NCBI GenBank assembly: GCA_947496705.1
Contig: CANMDW010000004.1
Span: forward strand, 62,001 to 126,000
Reading direction: 5' to 3'
DNA: 64,000 nt
Origin: an uncultured Aquimarina sp.
GTDB taxonomy: Bacteria > Bacteroidota > Bacteroidia > Flavobacteriales > Flavobacteriaceae
Shown here: positions 38,359-46,541 of the stretch, piece by piece
Numbering within the stretch: the first letter of the stretch is position 1
Layout: each line of letters opens with the position of its first letter
Notes under the pieces: model-generated
What the model was told of the DNA's origin: nothing
Databases searched by the model: none
The model's input: the letters and a program-made list of their open reading frames with translations, nothing else
Translations under genes and position numbers: made by a program

Positions 38359-39897
38359 ATGCTAACAAAAGTTTATGGGAGTGCAGTCTTTGGAGTAGAG
38401 GCTACATCGATTACAGTAGAAGTAAATATCGATACCGGAATAGGATATCATCTTGTGGGATTACCCGATAGTGCCATAAAAGAAAGCAGCTATCGCATTG
38501 CTGCTGCTTTAAAAAACAATGGGTACAAACTCCCTGGAAAGAAAATTACCATCAACATGGCTCCTGCAGATTTGCGAAAAGAAGGGTCTGCATACGATCT
38601 TACATTGGCTCTGGGGATTCTCGTTTCAAGTTCGCAGATACAGGGAGATCATATTTCAGAATATTTGATTATGGGAGAACTATCACTGGATGGTGGTTTG
38701 CAACCCATCAGAGGGGCATTACCAATCGCTATTAAAGCAAGAGAAGATGGGTTTAAAGGATTTATACTACCCAAACAAAACGCCAGAGAAGCTGCTATTG
38801 TCGACAATTTGTGTGTCTACGGTGTTGAAAACATCAAAGAAGTGATCAGTTTTTTTGATGGTAAAGGAGAATTAGAACAAACTATCGTCGATACCAGAGA
38901 AGAATTCTATGCGGCAATCGATAATCCCGAGTATGATTTTGCAGATGTAAAAGGACAGGAAAGTATAAAACGTTGTATGGAAATTGCAGCGGCAGGTGGG
39001 CACAATATTATTTTGGTAGGCCCTCCGGGTAGCGGTAAAACGATGCTTAGTAAACGATTACCAAGTATTTTACCTCCTATGTCCCTGCAAGAAGCTCTCG
39101 AAACGACAAAGATTCATAGCGTTGTAGGCCGAATAAAAGAAAATGTGGGATTAATGGCCCAACGGCCTTTTCGTAGCCCCCATCATACCATATCAAACGT
39201 AGCTTTAGTGGGTGGTGGAAGCTATCCTCAACCCGGAGAAATCTCATTATCTCACAACGGAGTTCTATTTTTAGATGAGTTACCCGAGTTCAAAAGAGAA
39301 GTGTTAGAAGTAATGCGACAACCTCTTGAAGATAGAGAAGTAACCATCTCACGAGCTAAGTTTACGGTGACTTATCCGTCAAGTTTTATGTTGGTCGCCA
39401 GTATGAACCCCAGTCCTGGCGGGTATTTTAATGATCCCAATGCTCCGGTCACATCATCTCCTGCAGAAATGCAGCGATACCTTAGTAAAATTTCAGGTCC
39501 GTTATTAGATCGTATAGATATTCATATAGAGGTAACTCCGGTGCCTTTTGATAAATTAAGCGAAGAACGTAGAGGAGAGTCTAGTGTTGATATAAGAAAA
39601 AGAGTTATTGTTGCTAGAGATATTCAAACTAATCGATTTAAAACACTAGAGAAAATCCATTATAATGCGCAAATGGGAGTGAAGCAAATACGGGAGTTTT
39701 GTGAACTCGACAATGCTTCAAAAGAATTACTGAAGATGGCTATGGAACGACTCAACCTCTCTGCAAGAGCCTATGATCGCATTCTTAAAGTATCCCGTAC
39801 CATCGCAGATCTCGAAGGGGTAGAAAATATAGAAGGAAATCATATCTCTGAGGCTATTCAGTACCGAAGCCTGGATCGTGACGGATGGTTGGGGTAG
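38359..39897 (+). CDS. comM: YifB/ComM family Mg-chelatase-like AAA+ ATPase
   Basis: 512 residues. N-terminal Lon-like fold (VYGSAVFGVEATSITVEV and GLPDSAIKESSYRIAAAL), then the AAA+ Mg-chelatase domain with Walker A GPPGSGKTML near residue 220, Walker B GVLFLDELPEF, and the C-terminal lid (SARAYDRILKVSRTIADLEG). Family members include ComM, a helicase that migrates branches during natural transformation. Full length. Downstream repeats suggest it is transcribed alone. Role in DNA uptake is inferred from the family. Confidence 0.94.
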   Translation: MLTKVYGSAVFGVEATSITVEVNIDTGIGYHLVGLPDSAIKESSYRIAAALKNNGYKLPGKKITINMAPADLRKEGSAYDLTLALGILVSSSQIQGDHISEYLIMGELSLDGGLQPIRGALPIAIKAREDGFKGFILPKQNAREAAIVDNLCVYGVENIKEVISFFDGKGELEQTIVDTREEFYAAIDNPEYDFADVKGQESIKRCMEIAAAGGHNIILVGPPGSGKTMLSKRLPSILPPMSLQEALETTKIHSVVGRIKENVGLMAQRPFRSPHHTISNVALVGGGSYPQPGEISLSHNGVLFLDELPEFKREVLEVMRQPLEDREVTISRAKFTVTYPSSFMLVASMNPSPGGYFNDPNAPVTSSPAEMQRYLSKISGPLLDRIDIHIEVTPVPFDKLSEERRGESSVDIRKRVIVARDIQTNRFKTLEKIHYNAQMGVKQIREFCELDNASKELLKMAMERLNLSARAYDRILKVSRTIADLEGVENIEGNHISEAIQYRSLDRDGWLG

Positions 39898-40020
39898 AAA
39901 CTATCGTGTTTGTATATATAAATGCTTCCAGGATTATAGACCTTATACCAGAAGTATCCAGAAGTTTATTAAAAAATGAAGAGAGAACGACATTTTAAAA
40001 ATCTAAAACACTAACGATCA

Positions 40021-40053
40021 AGACCTGACAGGTTTTTAAAACCTGTCAGGTCT
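40021..40053. repeat. 33-bp palindrome AGACCTGACAGGTTTT-T-complement
   Basis: Perfect 16-bp arms around one T. Related in design to the palindrome at 40243 (same TTTTTAAAA centre and AGACC outer end but different middle). Likely a dispersed intergenic repeat or a bidirectional terminator. Confidence 0.7.
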
Positions 40054-40242
40054 GATTTCGTGATAAAAAGATATTTTCCAAAGATCTGCCTGAACATTAC
40101 TGATACATTAATGGGTTACGAAGATTTCGTCAATGTTTTAGAAAACTTTCGGATGCTTGTGACCTTATACCTATTGAAGTATAATAGTTTGGTAATAGTA
40201 TAATACCTGTATATAAAATAATCGTTTAAAAACAAAAAGTCC

Positions 40243-40275
40243 AGACCCCAAAGGTTTTTAAAACCTTTGGGGTCT
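40243..40275. repeat. 33-bp palindrome AGACCCCAAAGGTTTT-T-complement
   Basis: Perfect 16-bp arms around one T, 190 bp after the first palindrome. A looped-out version of the same arms (AAGACCCCAAAGG with its complement) occurs at 44436-44490. Confidence 0.7.
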
Positions 40276-40342
40276 TATAGTATGGTTTTTTTAGTAAAAA
40301 CTTATTTTCTGGATAAACTCTAATTTACAAACTGTTTATATG

Positions 40343-40523
40343 AACTCATCTTGAGTAATGGTTTTAGGCCGAAAAGTTTAGCTTTTGTACTATAATGAAG
40401 TAGTTTTTTTTCAGCATAGCCATAGTTACGTTGAAAAAAAAGAACAAAATTAGAGTGCTACCCGCCTGCCGGGTCGGGCAGGAATGTAAATTTTGCAGGC
40501 AAAAGCATTACTCAAGATGAGTT
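40343..40523. mobile_element. MITE-like element, family 2, long copy
   Basis: 181 bp with 23-bp inverted ends (AACTCATCTTGAGTAATG...; one mismatch). The interior includes a GC-rich palindrome near 40460-40485. The 73-bp element at 16973-17045 is a shorter version in opposite orientation. No coding capacity. Confidence 0.7.
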
Positions 40524-40653
40524 CTATATGGGTTTACGTAAGTTTTTAGTCAATTTTAATAAACTTTCGGATGTTAATGAGAATTTATAAACTATTTCCT
40601 TTTCTTATTAACAATCTAATAACTATACCTTAGGAAATCGATATTTTTAAGAA

Positions 40654-40702
40654 GAACTCATCTGAAACTACTTGTATTGAAGCGAAAAATGCAGATGAGT
40701 TC
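40654..40702. repeat. Short inverted repeat sharing the family 2 outer end
   Basis: GAACTCATCTG (40654-40664) and its exact complement (40692-40702), 25 bp before the NRAMP start. The ends match the first bases of MITE family 2, so it is either a reduced copy or an operator. Confidence 0.5.
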
Positions 40703-40726
40703 GAATATAGATTTTTTATGTAGCAT

Positions 40727-41995
40727 ATGAAGAAATGGCTTTCTAATATTGGTCCGGGTACTTTGGTAACCGCAGCATTTATCGGTCCGGGAACCGTTAC
40801 GGTATGCACCCTGGCCGGTGTTAAGTTTGGGTATACGCTCTTATGGGCCCTGGGGTTGTCGATTGTAGCCTGTATGGTATTGCAGGAAATGGCAGCCAGG
40901 CTGGGGGTAGTCACCCAAAAAGGATTGAGCGAAGTATTGAAGTCTCAATTCAGTAATAAGATGGTCAAAGGTACCCTCATCAGTATTGTCATATCAGCAA
41001 TTTTTATAGGTAATGCAGCCTACGAAGCCGGTAATATTAGTGGGGGTGTATTGGGGTTGGCTACAATCATCGACGCTCTCAATATTCATTTTGCAGGTTC
41101 TTCATTCAACTATTTAAGTCTGGTGATAGGCGTTTTGGCCTTTGTCCTTCTGTATATTGGTAATTATAAAATTTTAGAACGTAGTCTGATCATCCTGGTA
41201 CTATGCATGAGTTTGGCATTTATAATTACGGCCATAGTAACCAAGCCCGATATTTCCTCAATTTTTAAAGGTTTTGTGCCCGATGTTTCTTCAGAAAAAC
41301 TTTTTACTATTGTGGGCCTTATCGGTACTACTGTTGTACCTTATAATCTGTTTCTTCATGCTTCTTTGGTAAAAGAAAAATGGAGCACTCCCGAGGAATT
41401 GCCTTTTGCACGAAAAGATACCGTAATCGCTATCGTATTGGGTGGTTTGGTGTCGATGGCTATTATTATTGCAGGAGCTGCAATACAAAACACCGAGGTT
41501 CATAATGCGGCCGGTCTTGCAAGAAGCCTCGAACCGGTTTTTGGTTCGGCAGCAACCTATGTATTGTCCCTGGGGCTTTTTGCCGCCGGAGTGACTTCGG
41601 CCATAACAGCTCCCCTGGCTGCTGCGTATGTAGTAAAAGGATGTATGGGTTGGGAAGACGGACTAAAGACTAAAAAATTCAGATCCGTTTGGATATTTAT
41701 CCTTCTTTTGGGTGTCATATTTTCATCACTAGGGATAAAACCTATAGAAATTATACAATTTGCACAAGTGGCCAATGGTATTTTGTTACCTGTAATTGCA
41801 GCTTTCCTTTTATGGGTTATGAATAAAAAGAAGCTATTGGGTGCATACACCAATTCCTGGAAGCAAAATGTAATTGGATTTTTGATATTGGGTATTGCTG
41901 TTTTTTTAGGAGGTAGAAGTGTCTGGATGGTGCTGGGTAGAAGTGTCTGGGAAGTGCTGGATAGAAGTGTCTGGAAGGTGCTGTTTGATTTGTAA
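40727..41995 (+). CDS. NRAMP-fold transporter lacking metal-binding residues, linked to pxpABC
   Basis: 422 residues with about 11 membrane segments and the NRAMP family pattern. The motif DPGN of metal-transporting NRAMPs in membrane segment 1 is GPGT (residues 20-23, AAFIGPGTVTVC), and the MPH motif of segment 6 is VPY (204-206, TTVVPYNLFLHAS). So the Asp, Asn and Met that bind metal are all absent. The operon continues with pxpA, pxpB and pxpC for 5-oxoprolinase; in Bacillus subtilis ycsG is similarly placed. A 5-oxoproline or other organic substrate is a better guess than Mn or Fe. The C-terminal 24 residues come from a 24-bp tandem repeat (41912-41983). Confidence 0.88.
   Translation: MKKWLSNIGPGTLVTAAFIGPGTVTVCTLAGVKFGYTLLWALGLSIVACMVLQEMAARLGVVTQKGLSEVLKSQFSNKMVKGTLISIVISAIFIGNAAYEAGNISGGVLGLATIIDALNIHFAGSSFNYLSLVIGVLAFVLLYIGNYKILERSLIILVLCMSLAFIITAIVTKPDISSIFKGFVPDVSSEKLFTIVGLIGTTVVPYNLFLHASLVKEKWSTPEELPFARKDTVIAIVLGGLVSMAIIIAGAAIQNTEVHNAAGLARSLEPVFGSAATYVLSLGLFAAGVTSAITAPLAAAYVVKGCMGWEDGLKTKKFRSVWIFILLLGVIFSSLGIKPIEIIQFAQVANGILLPVIAAFLLWVMNKKKLLGAYTNSWKQNVIGFLILGIAVFLGGRSVWMVLGRSVWEVLDRSVWKVLFDL
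41912..41983 (+). repeat. Three 24-bp tandem repeats at the 3' end of the NRAMP gene
   Basis: Units at 41912-41935, 41936-41959 and 41960-41983 of the form GGTAGAAGTGTCTGG then GGTGCTG, differing at a few bases. In frame they encode GRSVWMVL, GRSVWEVL and DRSVWKVL, an added hydrophobic tail. Confidence 0.9.
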
Positions 41996-42020
41996 GAATA
42001 AAATGTAGTATAAGTAGGAA

Positions 42021-42752
42021 ATGAAAAAAATTATTTTGAATGCCGATGTTGGGGAAGAAGCAGGTTTTGATGAAGAAATCATGCCCTGCATTTCCTGGTG
42101 TAATATTGCCTGCGGAAGTCATGCAGGTAATGATCAGGTAATTCAAAAAACTATAGAATTAGCAATAAAGCATCGCGTAAAAATAGGAGCACATCCATCA
42201 TACCCTGATCGGGAAAATTTTGGCAGGACAAGTATACATATGAAATATGAAGACTTGGTAAAAACCATTACAGAGCAAATAGTGTTAGTAAAGTCTTATG
42301 CAGAAAAAGCCGGAATAAAATTACATCATGTAAAACCTCATGGAGCATTGTATAACGATGCGGTTAAAAATGAAAAAGTAGCTTCTGCTATCATTGAAGC
42401 AATAAAAAATGTCGATAAAAGTTTATCGGTAATTACTTTGAAAAATTCAAAATTATCATATCTTAGTGATGCAATATTGGATGTAAAATATGAAGCTTTT
42501 GCAGATCGCAATTATAATGAAGATCTGTCATTGGTTTCACGTTCAGAAAAGGATGCTGTGATCACCGATCCAAAGACTGTTTTTGATCATGTAGTAAGAA
42601 TGGTTTCCAAAGGGAAAGTGAAAACAAAAAATGGGGTAGAGGTTCCTGTTTTTTTTGATACGATTTGCATCCATGGAGATACCCCGGGATCTGTTGAAAT
42701 TTTGGAATATATACATAAAGGGTTTTCTGCTTTAAATTTTGTTGTTAAATAG
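42021..42752 (+). CDS. pxpA: 5-oxoprolinase subunit PxpA (LamB/YcsF family)
   Basis: 243 residues. Part of the ATP-dependent PxpABC enzyme that opens 5-oxoproline to glutamate. Family motif ILNADVGEEAGFDEEIMPC and GSHAGN near the N-terminus, then GAHPSYPDRENFGR and a final HGDTPGSVEILEYI. The metal-site residues D9, H34 and the histidine in GAHPSY are present. Cytoplasmic. It starts 25 bp after the transporter gene and 5 bp before pxpB, so all four genes form an operon. Confidence 0.93.
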   Translation: MKKIILNADVGEEAGFDEEIMPCISWCNIACGSHAGNDQVIQKTIELAIKHRVKIGAHPSYPDRENFGRTSIHMKYEDLVKTITEQIVLVKSYAEKAGIKLHHVKPHGALYNDAVKNEKVASAIIEAIKNVDKSLSVITLKNSKLSYLSDAILDVKYEAFADRNYNEDLSLVSRSEKDAVITDPKTVFDHVVRMVSKGKVKTKNGVEVPVFFDTICIHGDTPGSVEILEYIHKGFSALNFVVK

Positions 42753-42757
42753 AATGT

Positions 42758-43483
42758 ATGAAGTATGAACTACAATACAAACCATATTCTGAAAGAGCAA
42801 TTTTGATCGAATGGCCTTCAAAAATCGATGAAAATATCCTGCAAGACCTCCTTTTATTCAAAAAATCCATAGAAAAAAAATATGATGAACTAATTGTTGA
42901 GGTGATTTCCGGATATAACTCGTTATTAATTTATTATGCATCTACTATAAATAATCTCTATGATGAATTTTCTGCATTAAAATCTTTGTATGCTACCGGT
43001 TTTAATCTTGAAAATAAAAAAAGTACATTGTGGGAAATACCAGTTTGTTATTCTACTGCCCTTGCGCCCGACCTGGAAACATTTTGTAAAAATACATCAC
43101 TCACTATTGATGAGTTGATAGCATTACATACTGCTCCGTTGTATAAGGTATATTTTATAGGTTTTTTACCAGGTTTTTTATACCTGGGAGGTTTGGATGA
43201 AAAGCTGAGTTTACCCCGCAAAACAAAACCCTCTTTAACTGTTAAAAAAGGGTCGGTTGCCATTGGTGGAAACCAAACCGGAATTTACCCTATGGAAAGC
43301 CCGGGCGGATGGCATGTAATTGGTTCCTGTCCTTTAGATTTTTTTGACCCAACTCTTAGCGATCCATGTTTTATATCTCCTGGTGATACTATTCGGTTTG
43401 TTTCGATTAATGAAGTTGAATATAACGATATAAGTTCAAAGGTTATGGGTGGTTTATATGAGGTGAAATCTGTTTTTTTATGA
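42758..43483 (+). CDS. pxpB: 5-oxoprolinase subunit PxpB (KipI family)
   Basis: 241 residues. Family motifs: IPVCYSTALAPDLE, FIGFLPGFLYLGGLDEKLSLPRK, VAIGGNQTGIYPMESPGGWHVIG. Forms the PxpBC pair with the next subunit. In Bacillus the homologue KipI inhibits sporulation kinase KinA, but the core role is 5-oxoprolinase. Its stop overlaps the start of pxpC by 4 bp, a sign of translational coupling. Confidence 0.93.
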   Translation: MKYELQYKPYSERAILIEWPSKIDENILQDLLLFKKSIEKKYDELIVEVISGYNSLLIYYASTINNLYDEFSALKSLYATGFNLENKKSTLWEIPVCYSTALAPDLETFCKNTSLTIDELIALHTAPLYKVYFIGFLPGFLYLGGLDEKLSLPRKTKPSLTVKKGSVAIGGNQTGIYPMESPGGWHVIGSCPLDFFDPTLSDPCFISPGDTIRFVSINEVEYNDISSKVMGGLYEVKSVFL

Positions 43484-44337
43484 TGGGGAAAGTAAAAATT
43501 ATCAAACCTGGTTTTTTTACAACCGTGCAGGATAAAGGACGTTTTGGTTTTTCAAAATATGGAGTTCCGAAAAGTGGGGCGATGGACCAATTGTCATTTG
43601 ATATGGCAAATTCATTATTGGGAAATGACCAAAATGCGGCCTGTATAGAATGGACCATGCAGCCCCCTGTTTTGCAATTTTCTGAACCCACCGCTGTGAG
43701 TTTAACAGGTGCTTTTACCACTGCGTTTTTAAACGGCAATACAGTAGAAATGTGTCGAAGGATTTTGGTGCATCCGGGAGATGTTTTAAAGATGAATTAT
43801 TGTAAGAAGGGAGTGTATGGATATGTAGGAATAAAAAGTGGATTTTTAACTCCTGAAGTTTTAAATAGCAGATCTTTTTATACATCCATAACAGATCAAC
43901 AGCTACTAAAAAAGAATACGGAGGTGCCGTATGCTTCATTTGATACTTTCGAAAAACAATTTTCTTCGCTTTCAATGAATTTTTCAATTGATACATCTTC
44001 CCTGTTAAGAGCCTACAAAGGACCCGAATTCGGTCAACTCACAGGTGAGCAAAAAAAGATGCTTCAAAATGCTGATTTCACCATTTCCAATACCAGAAAC
44101 AGAATGGCTATTCAGTTGAATGAAAGAGTACTCAACAATCTTTCGCCAATTATCACTGCTCCGGTGCTTCCGGGAACGGTGCAATTAACTCCCTCGGGTC
44201 AGTTAATTGTATTAATGAGAGATAGTCAAACCACGGGAGGGTACCCAAGAGTATTACAGCTAACCGACACAGCTATAAATAGCATTGCTCAAAAACAAAC
44301 GGGGCAAAAGCTTAGTTTTAATGTCATAAATTTTTAA
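43480..44337 (+). CDS. pxpC: 5-oxoprolinase subunit PxpC (KipA/allophanate hydrolase subunit 2 family)
   Basis: 285 residues. Motifs KPGFFTTVQDKGRFGF and GVPKSGAMDQLS near the start, and STITAPVLPGTVQLTPSGQ-like sequence (ITAPVLPGTVQLTPSGQLIV) near 220. Annotated elsewhere as biotin-dependent carboxyltransferase family. Partner of PxpB. Last gene of the operon, followed by palindromes near 44436. Confidence 0.93.
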   Translation: MMGKVKIIKPGFFTTVQDKGRFGFSKYGVPKSGAMDQLSFDMANSLLGNDQNAACIEWTMQPPVLQFSEPTAVSLTGAFTTAFLNGNTVEMCRRILVHPGDVLKMNYCKKGVYGYVGIKSGFLTPEVLNSRSFYTSITDQQLLKKNTEVPYASFDTFEKQFSSLSMNFSIDTSSLLRAYKGPEFGQLTGEQKKMLQNADFTISNTRNRMAIQLNERVLNNLSPIITAPVLPGTVQLTPSGQLIVLMRDSQTTGGYPRVLQLTDTAINSIAQKQTGQKLSFNVINF

Positions 44338-44435
44338 ACTTCGCAGAGCTCAATAAAATTCCCAAGTTCTCGAAGTCTCCTGACTTCGCAGTTAAATAAA
44401 ATTAAAGCTTTGCATACTTAAAAAAGCTATGTGAT

Positions 44436-44490
44436 AAGACCCCAAAGGTCTAGATACCAAAATAAATTTGGCACAAGCCTTTGGGGTCTT
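44436..44490. terminator. Inverted repeat between converging pxpC and DUF6261-like genes
   Basis: AAGACCCCAAAGG (44436-44448) and its complement (44478-44490) around a 29-nt loop. Arms equal those of the palindrome at 40243. Position between two converging genes suits a bidirectional terminator, but it may be only a dispersed repeat. Confidence 0.5.
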
Positions 44491-44520
44491 AGCTTTTCAA
44501 TAGTTCATTTCTTACCAGAT

Positions 44521-45252
44521 TTACGCATCATCACCATCTTCAACATCATCATCGTTTTTTCGATAATTAATGATTTGCTGATATCGTTCGCTCAGCGTTT
44601 CCAACTGAGTGTTTAGGGTTTCATAAGTTCCGTCTTCATCCAGTTCAACAAAGGCAGCGATCCGGTTGATTAATTTGCTATACTGTGTTTTGGCTTCCTT
44701 ACGTAAGCTGGTGAAGGAAGGCCTTTTATCTTTACTTTCCAGTTCAATACGTTCTTGATATTTTTCATCAAAAGCATCATTGTCAGTTTGTATACGGTCT
44801 ACCCATTCTGTAAGATGTAATGATGCTATAGCAGCCTTTAGATCCTTTTGTGTTTCAAAATCATCTGCTACATTGATCAGTACTGTACTTTCTGCCTCAT
44901 AATTAAGGTCGGTAACACCACTGCCATAGCTTTCCAAATGGGTTAAGACCAATTTTGCTGCTTCTTTTTTAGATAGGTCCTTATGGAGTGCGTTCATCAA
45001 CAGTCCATGTTTAAAACCGGTAAAGGCATCATCGCGTTCGTCATCCAGAATTTCTAAGGTGTCGGTCAAAGCTTTGGCACGGTCATATAGGAGTGAATCA
45101 TCTAGTTGTGAGACCATGTTATTCATAGAGGCAACCTGCGATTGCAGTTTTAATTTTTCAGGGTCATGTTTTGTGCAAATAGTGACAATATTTCGTAAAT
45201 ATTGTAGTAATTCTTTTTTACGTAGTTTTTTTAAATCGCTTTGAGAAATCAT
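44521..45252 (-). CDS. DUF6261-like protein
   Basis: 243 residues, no signal peptide, almost wholly helical and with an acidic end (DDDVEDGDDA). Contents such as LDDSLLYDRAKALTDTLEIL, DDERDDAFTGFKHGLL and TEWVDRIQTDNDAFDEKYQERIELE match my memory of the DUF6261 family of Bacteroidota, with low certainty. It is preceded (on its own strand) by the 42-bp minisatellite. Function unknown; such genes often lie in accessory zones. Confidence 0.65.
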   Translation of the reverse strand: MISQSDLKKLRKKELLQYLRNIVTICTKHDPEKLKLQSQVASMNNMVSQLDDSLLYDRAKALTDTLEILDDERDDAFTGFKHGLLMNALHKDLSKKEAAKLVLTHLESYGSGVTDLNYEAESTVLINVADDFETQKDLKAAIASLHLTEWVDRIQTDNDAFDEKYQERIELESKDKRPSFTSLRKEAKTQYSKLINRIAAFVELDEDGTYETLNTQLETLSERYQQIINYRKNDDDVEDGDDA

Positions 45253-45349
45253 ATGTTTAGGTTTAAAGAATAAAAGCGAATATAGGATGCTTTATATATT
45301 TCGTAAATAAAATTCGACAGACGACATTTTTTCAGCAGGAAAAACCATA

Positions 45350-45600
45350 TTTTACCCTCCAAATAGCTTTTTGAGAGGGTTGCAAAAACTGTTTTGAGCT
45401 CCGGAGAGCACTTTGCCATTATTGCAAAACGTATTTTGAGCTCCGGGAGCACTTTGCCATTGTTGCAAAACTTATTTTAAACTCCGGAGAGCACTTTGCC
45501 AATGTTGCAAAACATATTTTGAGCTCCGGAGAGCACTTTGCCATTGTTGCAAAACATATTTTAAGCTCCGGAGAGCTTTTTACCAGTGTGGAAAATTCAT
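45350..45600. repeat. 42-bp minisatellite, about six units
   Basis: Units begin at 45350 (degenerate), 45392, 45434, 45475 (one base shorter), 45517 and 45559 (degenerate end). A typical unit has GAGCTCCGGAGAGCACTT then TGCCATTGTTGCAAAACATATT. The inner GCTCCGGAGAGC is a near-palindrome. Read on the minus strand it spells S-P-E-L-K-I-C-F-A-T-M-A-K-C, but the 41-bp unit shifts the frame, so no long protein is kept. Confidence 0.9.
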
Positions 45601-45724
45601 TTAAGGGTCTGAGAAGTGTTTTATCAGTACGAACATACTGTAGAATGTGGATTAGGCAGATGATTGATTGCATGCGTACATTTCGAAAAAGGGAAATTTA
45701 TGATGTAGATGTATATGTATTATT

Positions 45725-45770
45725 TAGTAGTGAGTAAACCCTACTAGTAGTAGTAAGTAAACCCTACTAG
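45725..45770. repeat. Two tandem 23-bp palindromic units
   Basis: TAGTAGTGAGTAAACCCTAC plus TAG and a second copy with one change, 45725-45747 and 45748-45770. Each is an imperfect palindrome (TAGTAG with CTACTAG). Confidence 0.8.
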
Positions 45771-45775
45771 CCATA

Positions 45776-45853
45776 GATTTCACGCAAAGTGCTCAAAGCC
45801 TTTTCTTTTGCGCACTTTGCATATTTTGATCTTAGCGTTCTTTACGTGAAATC
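45776..45853. repeat. 78-bp inverted repeat element
   Basis: GATTTCACGCAAAG (45776-45789) and CTTTACGTGAAATC (45840-45853), one mismatch, around an inner GCAAAGTGC/GCACTTTGC pair. Structure typical of a small non-coding mobile repeat. The 893-bp gap 45253-46145 holds this, the minisatellite and the hairpin at 45964, but no gene I accept. Confidence 0.6.
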
Positions 45854-45963
45854 GATCAGGAACGCTGAAAAATATAATGAGTTCAATAAAAGTAATATGA
45901 AAATGAAACGAAGTTCTTTTTTAAAATCAAAACAAAAAGAAGGGGAAAAACCCCCAATCACAG

Positions 45964-45994
45964 TAGGGGGAAAATCCCCCCTATAGCTTTTTTT
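45964..45994 (+). terminator. GC-rich hairpin with T run
   Basis: TAGGGGG and CCCCCTA around a short A-rich loop, followed by TAGCTTTTTTTT. No real gene ends before it on the plus strand, so its client is unclear. Confidence 0.5.
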
Positions 45995-46145
45995 ACAATT
46001 TTTTTATTTTATTATAAAATACTGATTTTTAGTACATTAATACTGTGGCTTTTCTATACAAAAAGACACAAAAGGTGCGGGATATTTGTGTAGGAGGCTA
46101 TTTTTTAAATATATTAGCGCACATAACTTAGAAAAATATATTGTT

Positions 46146-46541
46146 ATGGGAAAAAATGTACCTAAAAAGTGTATAAAGGTAGAAGAGGCTAAAGAGCTTC
46201 AGAAAGAATGGTGCTGTACTAGAACACCGGAAATTGATAATTGCCTTGGTTTTGAAGATACCCGCGAGTTTTGGTGGAGTGTTGAAGAATTAGAGGAATA
46301 CCTGGCCTATGTAAAAAAAGAATCTAAAGAGCAGGGGATCGATGATCCCGGAATCAGGATGTATTTTGGGGCTTATCCTGCATCCAAATGTAAAAGCAAA
46401 AAAGGATATGCAACCGTATTTTTAGCACCTACAGGGGCACCCGCTGGCGGCTTGGGTAAAGGGGGGGATTTAGCACCGAATAATTACAAGATTAGAGCTT
46501 ATAATTGGGGAAGTAGTGGAAATCCTCCAAATACTTATTAA
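46146..46541 (+). CDS. Small conserved-looking protein upstream of a membrane protein and two-component system
   Basis: 131 residues from the ATG at 46146; an upstream in-frame ATG (46086) would add a cysteine-rich leader of low likelihood. No signal. Sequence includes WCCTRTPEIDNCLGFEDTRE, FWWSVEELEEYLAYVKKE and GIRMYFGAYPASKCK, then a gly/pro-rich end (TVFLAPTGAPAGGLGKGG). I remember similar proteins of Flavobacteriaceae, always labelled hypothetical. The stop overlaps the start of the next gene by 1 bp, so it is co-translated with the membrane protein. Confidence 0.75.
   Translation: MGKNVPKKCIKVEEAKELQKEWCCTRTPEIDNCLGFEDTREFWWSVEELEEYLAYVKKESKEQGIDDPGIRMYFGAYPASKCKSKKGYATVFLAPTGAPAGGLGKGGDLAPNNYKIRAYNWGSSGNPPNTY

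Larger units (their letters stand above)
39898..40726. other. Repeat-rich spacer between comM and the NRAMP gene
   Basis: 829 bp holding two near-identical-architecture palindromes (40021-40053 and 40243-40275), a MITE-like element (40343-40523) and a short inverted repeat (40654-40702). No gene is seen. Confidence 0.6.

Noticed and set aside
40021..40275. Two 33-bp palindromes as operators of the NRAMP operon
   Set aside because: They lie 450-700 bp from the gene and one recurs between convergent genes, so terminator or dispersed repeat is more likely.
45350..45600. Possible CRISPR array
   Set aside because: Repeats are contiguous with no unique spacers and no cas genes.
45249..45737. Short ORFs over the 42-bp repeats
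   Set aside because: They only translate the minisatellite; a 41-bp unit shifts the frame.
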